From Gammaproteobacteria bacterium (lineage in GTDB: Bacteria; Pseudomonadota; Alphaproteobacteria; UBA828), in contig PAWF01000034.1 of NCBI GenBank assembly GCA_002714015.1, positions 34,502 through 42,636 on the forward strand: a DNA stretch of 8,135 bases, in the 5' to 3' direction. Positions 1-6,168 of the stretch are shown piece after piece. The first letter of the stretch is position 1; each line of letters begins with the position of its first letter. A program made the position numbers and the translations under genes. The notes beneath the pieces were generated by a model that saw nothing but the letters and a program-made list of their open reading frames with translations, did not search any database and was not told the DNA's origin.

Positions 1-1
1 A

Positions 2-2116
2 AATATTATTAAAGATAAATATATAATAGCTACTGACGTTGGCGGAACCTGTACTGATACTGTGATTGTGGCGTCAGGTGAGCCAATATTAGTCGGAAAG
101 GCATTGTCTACTCCACCAAATTTTGCTGATGGTATTATTAATTCTATAAGTGCTGCTGCAGAAAATGGTAATCTCAAGCTTGAAAACCTTTTTATGTCTT
201 GTCGCTTCTTTGTGCACGGTTCTACTGTAGTTGATAATACCTTATTAACCCGTGATGGTTCAAAAACAGGCTTGGTCACAACAGAAGGTTTTGAGGATAC
301 TCTTTTAATTACTCGTGGAGCATACGGTCGTTGGGGAGGACTAAGTGAAGATGGTATTAAACATCCTGTAGCAACTGAAAGAGCTGACCCTTTAGTCCCT
401 GTTGAGCGTATTAAAGGCATTGCAGAACGTGTTGATTATAAAGGTCAGATTTTAAGAAATCTAGACCCCAAGTCAGCCGAACAATCGATTAGAGATTTAA
501 TAGAAAATCATAAAATTGATGCTTTGGCTGTTTGTTTTCTTTGGTCTTTTTTTAATCCAATTCATGAACATAAAATAAGAGATATAGTTAATTCATTATC
601 TCCTGATATCTATGTGTCTTTATCTAGTGAGATTGCACCAGTTCCAGGAGAATATGAGAGAACCTCTACTACAGTAATTAATGCTTATGCTGGTCGTATA
701 ACCCAGAATTATCTTGATAGCCTAAATGAAAAATTAAGATCTCAGGGCTATAGAGGAGAAATATTAGTTATGCAGGGGTATGGAGGGTTATTACCATCAG
801 TTGAAGCGTCAAATAGAGCTGTTGGAATGCTCGAATGTGGTCCAGCAGCAGGAGTAATTGGTAGCCGTTACCTCGGCACCTTGATGGATGATGAAAATAT
901 TATTGCTGCTGATATGGGAGGAACAACTTTTAAAGTAGGTGTAATTCAGAATGGGGAATTAAGACATGCTAGAGAGCCTATGGTTGATAGGTTTCACTAT
1001 GTTGCTCCAAAGTTAGATGTAGTTTCTATAGGTGCTGGGGGGGGTAGTATAATATCTCTTGATCCTCGAACTCATGTTCCAGTTATTGGTCCTCAAAGTG
1101 CAGGCGCCTTCCCTGGTCCTGTTTGTTATGGTCAGGGAGGTGATAAACCAACCCTCACTGATGTAATGACACTAATTGGTTATATGGATCCAGGAAAATT
1201 TCTTGGAGGTTCAATTGCATTAGACATAGATAAAGCAAGAGTAGTTTTTAAAGAGCAGATTGCTGATCCTCTCAACCTTAGTGTAGAAGAAGCTGCCGTC
1301 GGAATATATAGAATTGCTTGTGCTCAAATTACTGATTTAATCCACGAAATAACTGTTGAACAGGGTCTAGACCCTAGGGATTATGTGTTACATGCTTTTG
1401 GTGGAAGCTGTCCACTTTTATGTAGTATGTTTGGAGCCGAGTTAAATGTGAAGAGAATTATTATTCCCTATACAGCATCAGTAAATTGTGCTTTTGGATT
1501 AGTTTCTGCAGATGTAGTCCATGAATATACACATACTGAAACACTCGTTGTTCCTTGCGCTCCAGAAAAAGTAAATAAAATTTTTGAACCAATGATTAAT
1601 ACGGCAAAAACTCAGTTGGAAGCTGATGGATTTAGTTCAGACGCAATTTCTTTAGAATGGTCAGTGGACCTTCGTTATGCAAGACAAGTTCATGAGGTTA
1701 CAACAATAGTTAAAGGTAATAAGCCAATTAATAAATCTTCTATGGATAAGCTGCTAAAAGATTTTGAAGAACTTTACGAACGTAGATATGGTAAAGGCTC
1801 TGCATACCGTGAGGCAGGAGTCGAGATGACAATGTTCAGATTGACAGGTAGAGGTTTAGTAGAGCGTCCAAATGTTGAAAGGTTTCCTTTAAAACGTAAA
1901 GATAGCTCAAATGCCCAAATAGACAGAAGGCGTATCTTCGTTGATGCCCATGATGGGATGAAAGAATCACCTGTCTTAGATTTTGATAAGTTATATCCTG
2001 GAAATGAATTTCCTGGTCCAGTATTAATTCATACTCCAATAACCACAATTGTCATTCAAGAAGGGCAATTAGGACGTATGGATGAACTTAAAAACATTAT
2101 AATAGAATCTAATTGA
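2..2116 (+). CDS. hyuA: Hydantoinase/oxoprolinase subunit A (HyuA-type), N-terminus cut by window edge
   Basis: This is the ATP-binding subunit of the hydantoinase A/5-oxoprolinase/ketone carboxylase family; such enzymes use ATP to activate a cyclic amide or a ketone enolate, acting in the cytoplasm with a B subunit. The frame is open to the left edge. Its first complete codon is at 2, and residues 12-19 (DVGGTCTD) form the first phosphate-binding motif, so the GTG at 62 is internal and only a few residues are missing. The 704 visible codons match the usual length of about 690-710. Counting from base 2, the order is N-terminal domain, central domain with second phosphate motif DMGGTT (from D304), GAGGGS (344-349), a GP-SAGA-PGP-CYG block (near 364-377), then the C-terminal domain. 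Unusual for a hydantoinase are F370 in SAGAFPGP, where Asp is common, and GGSCPLLC (467-474), where GGAGPLHA is common. The substrate is unknown; family assignment is very secure. Confidence 0.95.
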   Translation, partial: NIIKDKYIIATDVGGTCTDTVIVASGEPILVGKALSTPPNFADGIINSISAAAENGNLKLENLFMSCRFFVHGSTVVDNTLLTRDGSKTGLVTTEGFEDTLLITRGAYGRWGGLSEDGIKHPVATERADPLVPVERIKGIAERVDYKGQILRNLDPKSAEQSIRDLIENHKIDALAVCFLWSFFNPIHEHKIRDIVNSLSPDIYVSLSSEIAPVPGEYERTSTTVINAYAGRITQNYLDSLNEKLRSQGYRGEILVMQGYGGLLPSVEASNRAVGMLECGPAAGVIGSRYLGTLMDDENIIAADMGGTTFKVGVIQNGELRHAREPMVDRFHYVAPKLDVVSIGAGGGSIISLDPRTHVPVIGPQSAGAFPGPVCYGQGGDKPTLTDVMTLIGYMDPGKFLGGSIALDIDKARVVFKEQIADPLNLSVEEAAVGIYRIACAQITDLIHEITVEQGLDPRDYVLHAFGGSCPLLCSMFGAELNVKRIIIPYTASVNCAFGLVSADVVHEYTHTETLVVPCAPEKVNKIFEPMINTAKTQLEADGFSSDAISLEWSVDLRYARQVHEVTTIVKGNKPINKSSMDKLLKDFEELYERRYGKGSAYREAGVEMTMFRLTGRGLVERPNVERFPLKRKDSSNAQIDRRRIFVDAHDGMKESPVLDFDKLYPGNEFPGPVLIHTPITTIVIQEGQLGRMDELKNIIIESN

Positions 2117-2118
2117 GG
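2115..2118 (+). promoter_or_regulatory. Shine-Dalgarno site deciding the hyuB start
   Basis: GAGG overlaps the hyuA TGA stop (2114-2116) and lies 6 nt before the ATG at 2125. This supports ATG 2125 over the in-frame TTG at 2113, which overlaps the hyuA stop but has no purine-rich site at proper spacing. The protein then begins MDPIT, the usual start of B subunits. Termination of hyuA on top of this site suggests translational coupling. Confidence 0.7.
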
Positions 2119-2124
2119 CTTCTG

Positions 2125-3945
2125 ATGGACCCCATTACTTTTTCAATTATAAGACATAGGTTGTTTAGGATTGTCGATGAAGCGGTAATTACTCTTAAGC
2201 ATGTATCAGGAAGCGCTATTACAAACGAAGGTCATGACCTTATGGTCTCTTTGTATAGAGCGGATGGATCCTTATTAATGGGTGGTGTCGGATTTTTACA
2301 TCACCTAACAAGCGCCGCAGAGGCATGCAAATCTATAATTAGAAATTTCGAGGGACAAATTAACGAGGGTGATATATTTTTGTTAAATTGCCCTTATACT
2401 GCAGCACTTCACACATCAGATATATATCTTATAGCTCCAATACATAAAAATGGAGTTTTGATTGCCTGGAGTGCTTGCTTCGTCCATGTATATGATATCG
2501 GAGCTATGAATCCTGGTGGCTTTAGCCCAGATTCTCCAGATATTTATACCGAAGGCTTTTCATCTCCTGGATTAAAACTAGTAGAAAAAGGTGAAATTCG
2601 ACAAGATATTATGCAGACTATCTTGAATATGGTTCGTTCACCTGAAATGGTTGCCCTAGATATGTCCTCAATGATTGCTTGTAACAATGTTGCTAGAGAT
2701 CGAATGCAATCATTAGCTGAGAAATATGGAGCTGAAATACTTGACCAGGCATGCTCTCTGCTAATCTCTCAGTCTGAGACACTGCTTAAAGATCGCCTAG
2801 CTGAGTTACCAGATGGATGCTGGTATTCTAGACAGTACTTTGACGTTAAAGGAGAGACATATAAGGTCTTACTAAGAATGTCAAAAGAAGGGCAGGAACT
2901 CACTTTTGATTTTAGTGGTTCCAGTCCTCAATCGAAGTATGGGATTAATTGCTCCAAGTGGGCTTCTTGGGGTGGTTTGTTTGCGCCACTTTTCCCTTTG
3001 TTATGCTATGATATAACTTGGAATGAGGGAGTAATAAGACCTGTTAAGATGATTGCTCCTGAGGCTTCTGTAGTTAATGCCACTCGACCTGCTCCAGTTT
3101 CAATAGCTACGGTTGGAGCAATACAAGCTGTAAATAATGCAGCATGTATATGTATTTCTAAAATGCTGTCTACTAGTGAAAAATATGCAAATGAGGCTAC
3201 AGCTGTTTGGCATGGAAGTCACTTTGCAATTTTTATGTTTGGACAAAATCAAAGGGGCTCGCAGTCGATAGGAATTTTAACAGAAACTTTTGGTGGTGCT
3301 GCAGGTGCTCGAGCTATTGGAGATGGAGTAGATGTTGGTGGTGAAGTTCCTAATCCAATATCTAGAATGGCAAATGTTGAAACAATGGAGGCAACATTTC
3401 CAATACGATATTTGTTCAGGCGTAGGCTTAAAGACTCGGGTGGTGCAGGTGCTAAACGAGGCGGAACAGGAGCAGAATTTGCAATTACTCCACATGACGC
3501 TCCAGATGGAGGTATTAACTATGTAATATCTGGCAAAGGCACAGAATATCCAATGAGTGAAGGTCTTGCTGGAGGTTACCCCGGATCACCATCAAATTAT
3601 AAATGGGTAAAAACTAATGAAGCTATAAAGGCAGAAGAAAAAACTTTTCTTTTTCCAAATAGTATTGAAGAAATACAAGGTGAACAAAAAGATATTTCAT
3701 GGGGTGTATTCCCCCTTGCCGGACTAGATTCTTTATATGTTCGTTGGAATGGTGGGGGAGGTTACGGTGATCCTTTATCTCGCAATTGTGATTCAGTAGC
3801 TAAGGATGTTATGGACGGTGTTGTTAGTAATTATGTAGCACAGAAAGTTTATGGTGTGGTAATTAATAAAGGAAAAGTAGATAAAGGTGATACTAAATTA
3901 TTAAGGGATAGTATCCGAAAAAACCGCTTAGGATTTGGTAATTAG
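2125..3945 (+). CDS. hyuB: Hydantoinase/oxoprolinase subunit B (HyuB-type)
   Basis: This is the 606-residue partner of the preceding A subunit, from the hydantoinase B family that also includes the large subunit of acetone and acetophenone carboxylases. It opens with MDPITF and ends with the family's glycine-rich GGGGYGDPL block followed by a DGVVS / A-KVYGV segment, so the chain looks complete at both ends. A His-x-x-Asp pair (H96, D99) within the NCPYTAALHTSD stretch and H121 in HVYDIGAMNPGG lie where B-family proteins have their conserved metal-site region; equivalent residues bind a divalent metal in acetone carboxylase, so a metal-dependent active site is inferred. Length is ordinary for a hydantoinase B subunit and shorter than acetone carboxylase alpha. 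It starts 8 bp after hyuA and ends 2 bp before the gamma-like gene, so the three are almost certainly one expression unit. Whether it is an amidohydrolase or a carboxylase cannot be read directly. Confidence 0.95.
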   Translation: MDPITFSIIRHRLFRIVDEAVITLKHVSGSAITNEGHDLMVSLYRADGSLLMGGVGFLHHLTSAAEACKSIIRNFEGQINEGDIFLLNCPYTAALHTSDIYLIAPIHKNGVLIAWSACFVHVYDIGAMNPGGFSPDSPDIYTEGFSSPGLKLVEKGEIRQDIMQTILNMVRSPEMVALDMSSMIACNNVARDRMQSLAEKYGAEILDQACSLLISQSETLLKDRLAELPDGCWYSRQYFDVKGETYKVLLRMSKEGQELTFDFSGSSPQSKYGINCSKWASWGGLFAPLFPLLCYDITWNEGVIRPVKMIAPEASVVNATRPAPVSIATVGAIQAVNNAACICISKMLSTSEKYANEATAVWHGSHFAIFMFGQNQRGSQSIGILTETFGGAAGARAIGDGVDVGGEVPNPISRMANVETMEATFPIRYLFRRRLKDSGGAGAKRGGTGAEFAITPHDAPDGGINYVISGKGTEYPMSEGLAGGYPGSPSNYKWVKTNEAIKAEEKTFLFPNSIEEIQGEQKDISWGVFPLAGLDSLYVRWNGGGGYGDPLSRNCDSVAKDVMDGVVSNYVAQKVYGVVINKGKVDKGDTKLLRDSIRKNRLGFGN

Positions 3946-3947
3946 AA

Positions 3948-4220
3948 ATGACAAATAAGTTTTCAGCTACATTAAATTTAAATAATACTGGTTCAGTTAC
4001 ATGTCGGGCCTGTAATTTTGAAATTAATCCTAGTTGTGAAACTTGGAAAGAAAAAGCAATTTTATCAGAAAAGCCTATGGATGGTGCAGGAGGGTCACCC
4101 TATTCTCTATCAAAAAAAGTTTTACTCCGCCAATTTTTTTGCCCTAACTGTGGTTATCTTCTAGATACAGAGACCGCTATTGCAGGCGACCCATTCCTAA
4201 ACGATGTTGTTAAATGTTGA
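3948..4220 (+). CDS. Small zinc-ribbon protein, acetone carboxylase gamma subunit-like
   Basis: A 90-residue protein with C19-x2-C22 and C65-x2-C68, the spacing of a four-cysteine zinc ribbon, plus C30 and a terminal C90. The segment from L59 (LLRQFFCPNCGYLLDTE) resembles the C-terminal LR-F-CP-CG-LL-E motif I associate with acetone carboxylase gamma subunits and their relatives, and the following G-P...D tail also fits. Classical gamma subunits are noticeably longer (about 140-170 residues), so this is a short form retaining mainly the metal-binding part. It starts 2 bp after the hyuB stop with no clear Shine-Dalgarno site, so translation probably depends on coupling to hyuB. The position makes it a likely third subunit of the AB enzyme. 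No signal peptide or membrane segment is seen. The family link rests on recognised motifs, not a search. Confidence 0.75.
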   Translation: MTNKFSATLNLNNTGSVTCRACNFEINPSCETWKEKAILSEKPMDGAGGSPYSLSKKVLLRQFFCPNCGYLLDTETAIAGDPFLNDVVKC

Positions 4221-4229
4221 GATAAGCAA

Positions 4230-4913
4230 ATGCATAATATTAAAATTCGACAACATATAATAGATAGAGTGATTTCTAGAAGGGGAAAGTTTCATTTATT
4301 TGAACGATTAGAAGCTAAATCAACTGCTTTAATAATTATAGATATGCAGAATACATTTTTATCTCCTGGGGGAGCAGCTGAAGTTCCTAAAGGTCGAGAC
4401 ATTGTAGAGAATATAAATATATTAGCTTCAGAGATAAGAAGGTTGGGAGGACATATTGTCTGGATAACCCATGGAAACCATAATCATAAAAAACTAAGTG
4501 ATTGGCCAAATTTCTTTAATTATTTTGTCTCAGAGGAAGTTAGGCAGCAAACAATTATATCTTTATCACCCGGGGGGGAGGGGCAAAAAATTTGGAATAA
4601 ATTAAACGTATCTCCTGAAGACTCTACAGTTTTTAAAAATCGTTACAGTGCCTTTACCCCAGGCTCTTCTCCTCTAGAGAGGCGACTTAGGAGTTTTGGT
4701 ATTGATACAATTCTTGTTGCTGGCACTAAAACAAACGTATGTTGCGAGTCTACGGCACGAGATGCAATGATGTTAGATTTTAAAACAATTATGGTTTCAG
4801 ACTGTTGTGCTGCGCTTAGTGATGAAGAACATAGAGCAACTCTTGAGACTTTTATTCAACAATTTGGAGATGTCATGACATCAAAAGAATTATGTAAAAT
4901 TATAGAAAAATAA
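4230..4913 (+). CDS. Isochorismatase-fold cysteine hydrolase (RutB / N-carbamoylsarcosine amidase-like)
   Basis: A 227-residue cytoplasmic hydrolase of the isochorismatase-like superfamily. The Asp-Lys-Cys triad is visible: D38 in IIIDMQNTF, K136 in VFKNRYSAF, and nucleophile C171 in TKTNVCCEST. The motifs DMQN, K-RYSAF, TNVC-ESTARDA and the C-terminal QFGDVMTS resemble the amidohydrolases that cleave ureido or carbamoyl groups (ureidoacrylate hydrolase RutB, N-carbamoylsarcosine amidase, biuret hydrolase) more than true isochorismatases. The likely reaction is hydrolysis of an amide or N-carbamoyl group, releasing ammonia and CO2 if the substrate is carbamoylated. The gene starts 9 bp after the gamma-like gene with only a weak purine stretch before ATG. 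About 30 residues precede the core, as in RutB. Placement directly behind hyuAB suggests it acts on the product of that enzyme, as in N-methylhydantoin breakdown. Exact substrate is unknown. Confidence 0.88.
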   Translation: MHNIKIRQHIIDRVISRRGKFHLFERLEAKSTALIIIDMQNTFLSPGGAAEVPKGRDIVENINILASEIRRLGGHIVWITHGNHNHKKLSDWPNFFNYFVSEEVRQQTIISLSPGGEGQKIWNKLNVSPEDSTVFKNRYSAFTPGSSPLERRLRSFGIDTILVAGTKTNVCCESTARDAMMLDFKTIMVSDCCAALSDEEHRATLETFIQQFGDVMTSKELCKIIEK

Positions 4914-4932
4914 AAATTAAGTTTTAAAGTAT

Positions 4933-5682
4933 TTAAATTCTGTATGTCCCACCATTAATATTAAGCGTCATTCCAACACAAAAGTCAGCTTCTTCAGAAG
5001 CTAAATACATTGCTGCTCCAGCTATTTCATCCGGTTGTGCTAGCCTTCCTATTGGCATCAAATCAGTTAATAGATTAGATAAGGTAGTTTCATCAATTCC
5101 AGATATCATTGATGTCTCAGTAGGTCCAGGCGACAAAACATTAGCTCTGATATTATCTTTAACGACTTCTAAAGCAAGGCATTTAGTCATTGCAATTACT
5201 GCTGCTTTTGAAGCTGCGTAGTGGCTAAGCCCAGGATGTCCGCGATTGGCAACTTCTGATGCTATATTGATTATTCTTCCCCATTGATTTTCTCTCATGT
5301 ATGGAATTACTTCTCTGCAACATAAAAAACTACCTCGCAAATTAACTCCCATCATTTCATCCCATTTTTCTGAAGACAATTCAGCTAGTGGACTACCATC
5401 AGCTATTCCAGCCGAATTCACTAAAATATGTGCAGACCCAATTAATTCTTTGGTTTGTCCAAAAGTTTGAATAACAGACGATTCATCTAAGAGGTCAATT
5501 TTTTTTGCTAAAGCAAGTTTACCCTCTGATCTTAATTTTGCTGCATTTTTTTCTGCTATATCAATGTTCAGGTCTAGTAAAGCGACGTTTGCACCTTCAA
5601 AGGCAAACCTCTTGGCAATGGCTGCACCAATGCCGCTTGCTGCCCCAGTTATTATTGCATTTTTTCCTTCAAGCCTATTCAC
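4933..5682 (-). CDS. Short-chain dehydrogenase/reductase, NAD-type classical SDR
   Basis: A 249-residue classical short-chain dehydrogenase, the standard length. The Rossmann motif TGAASGIG lies at 12-19, NSAG at 89-92, N114, and the catalytic S142, Y155 and K159 (Y-A-A-S-K) are all present. D37 at the end of the second beta strand favours NAD(H) over NADP(H). The PG motif (SPGPTETSM) and the C-terminal GMTLNINGG are typical of the 3-oxoacyl-ACP reductase/3-hydroxyacyl dehydrogenase-like branch, but substrate specificity cannot be read in this family. The start is GTG (5680-5682 on the reverse strand), supported by a GGAG complementary to 5691-5694, 8 nt upstream. It is on the strand opposite to all other genes, converging on the amidase gene and diverging from the Rid gene, with which it probably shares regulation. 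It could oxidise or reduce a hydroxy/keto intermediate of the cassette. Confidence 0.92.
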   Translation of the reverse strand: MNRLEGKNAIITGAASGIGAAIAKRFAFEGANVALLDLNIDIAEKNAAKLRSEGKLALAKKIDLLDESSVIQTFGQTKELIGSAHILVNSAGIADGSPLAELSSEKWDEMMGVNLRGSFLCCREVIPYMRENQWGRIINIASEVANRGHPGLSHYAASKAAVIAMTKCLALEVVKDNIRANVLSPGPTETSMISGIDETTLSNLLTDLMPIGRLAQPDEIAGAAMYLASEEADFCVGMTLNINGGTYRI

Positions 5683-5687
5683 TTATC

Positions 5688-5761
5688 TTACTCCAATTTA
5701 TTGACCTAATGAAGTTTCGGTGATACCGGATTAAAGATAGACTGAACAGTTACTGGAGTAA
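5688..5761. repeat. 8-bp inverted repeat TTACTCCA/TGGAGTAA flanking the divergent promoter region
   Basis: TTACTCCA at 5688-5695 and its exact reverse complement TGGAGTAA at 5754-5761 bracket the intergenic region. Each copy contains the GGAG ribosome-binding site of the gene it faces, so the two genes share the same GGAGTAA ribosome-binding context. The repeat may be only two similar ribosome-binding sites in mirror orientation, or a paired operator. Confidence 0.5.
5718..5728. promoter_or_regulatory. Candidate GntR (FadR-type) operator
   Basis: CGGT-GAT-ACCG is a perfect 4-bp palindrome with a 3-nt centre, near the middle of the divergent gap. The GT-N3-AC core is that of operators bound by FadR-subfamily GntR regulators (TNGTNNNACNA), though the outer T and A are C and G here. 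It lies just downstream of the TTGACC -35-like element, where a bound repressor would block + strand transcription. No regulator gene is in the window, and a palindrome this short can arise by chance. Confidence 0.35.
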
Positions 5762-5765
5762 AATA

Positions 5766-6149
5766 ATGATTGGAAAAAAACAAGTGTATGGAGAAATTCC
5801 AGGTGTACCTTTGTCTGGAGCAGTTAGGGCAGGTGATTTTGTATTTGTGTCGGGTCAGGTGCCTTTTGATGAAGACGGTAAAATTGTAACTGGAGATATA
5901 ACAACGCAGACTGTTGTAGTTATGGAACGTATTAAAACTTTACTTCAACATGCAGGATGTCAAATGGAGGATATAGTTAAATGTAATTGTTGGTTGCAAG
6001 ATACTTCAGAATTTAATGATTTTAATATTGTTTATACAAGCTATTTCAGCGCAAACTTTCCCGCAAGAGCAACTGTAAGAGCTGACTTAATGGTTGATGC
6101 TAAGGTTGAAGTAGATGCTATTGCTTGGAAACCATTAGTAAGTTCTTAA
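5766..6149 (+). CDS. Rid-family (RidA/YjgF/UK114, RutC-like) imine/enamine deaminase
   Basis: A 127-residue protein of the Rid (YjgF/YER057c/UK114) family, full length, normally a cytoplasmic trimer that hydrolyses reactive enamines/imines such as 2-aminoacrylate to keto acids and ammonia. Visible family features are the FVFVSGQVPFD strand (from F25), the central helix with AGC-MEDIVK, and the C-terminal PARATVRADLMVDAKVEVDA block. R101 in PARATV corresponds to the Arg (Arg105 in E. coli RidA) needed for deaminase activity, and E115 matches the other conserved acid, so the active site appears intact; the usual Cys after the Arg is T103, and the N-terminal Tyr position is S17. A good GGAG (5755-5758) lies 7 nt before ATG. 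It is first in a + strand unit with the CoA synthetase. With a RutB-like hydrolase nearby it recalls RutC (aminoacrylate deamination), but orthology is unproven. Confidence 0.93.
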   Translation: MIGKKQVYGEIPGVPLSGAVRAGDFVFVSGQVPFDEDGKIVTGDITTQTVVVMERIKTLLQHAGCQMEDIVKCNCWLQDTSEFNDFNIVYTSYFSANFPARATVRADLMVDAKVEVDAIAWKPLVSS

Positions 6150-6168
6150 TTCTTCCGAAAGTTAACTC

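Larger units (their letters stand above)
5683..5765. promoter_or_regulatory. Divergent control region between the SDR and Rid genes
   Basis: This 83-bp gap must hold the promoters or leaders of both divergent transcripts. A TTGACC at 5701-5706 resembles a -35 element in the + direction, but no convincing -10 lies at 16-18 bp; GATACC at 5722 is only 15 bp away and matches poorly. No clear minus-strand promoter was recognised. Both ends carry a GGAG Shine-Dalgarno, 7 nt before the Rid ATG and 8 nt before the SDR GTG. The region's function is secure from gene layout; the exact promoter elements are not. Confidence 0.55.

Noticed and set aside
62..64. GTG at 62 as the start of hyuA
   Set aside because: The frame is open to base 2 and the upstream codons encode the conserved DVGGTCTD phosphate motif, so the gene starts left of the window.
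2113..2115. TTG at 2113 as the start of hyuB
   Set aside because: ATG 2125 has a GAGG 6 nt upstream and gives the family-typical MDPIT N-terminus.
3277..3526. Short open frames on both strands inside hyuB (3277-3495 minus, 3332-3526 plus)
   Set aside because: They overlap conserved HyuB coding sequence in other frames and show low-complexity translations.
4905..4945. Bidirectional terminator between the converging hydrolase and SDR genes
   Set aside because: Only a weak all-AT stem (TAAAA/TTTTA) can be drawn; no GC-rich hairpin with a T tract is present.
5505..5723. Plus-strand frame of 72 codons opposite the SDR gene
   Set aside because: Leu/Gln-rich translation antisense to the SDR Rossmann domain, no ribosome-binding site; a shadow. 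The minus-strand frame at 1836-2048 opposite hyuA was rejected for the same reason.
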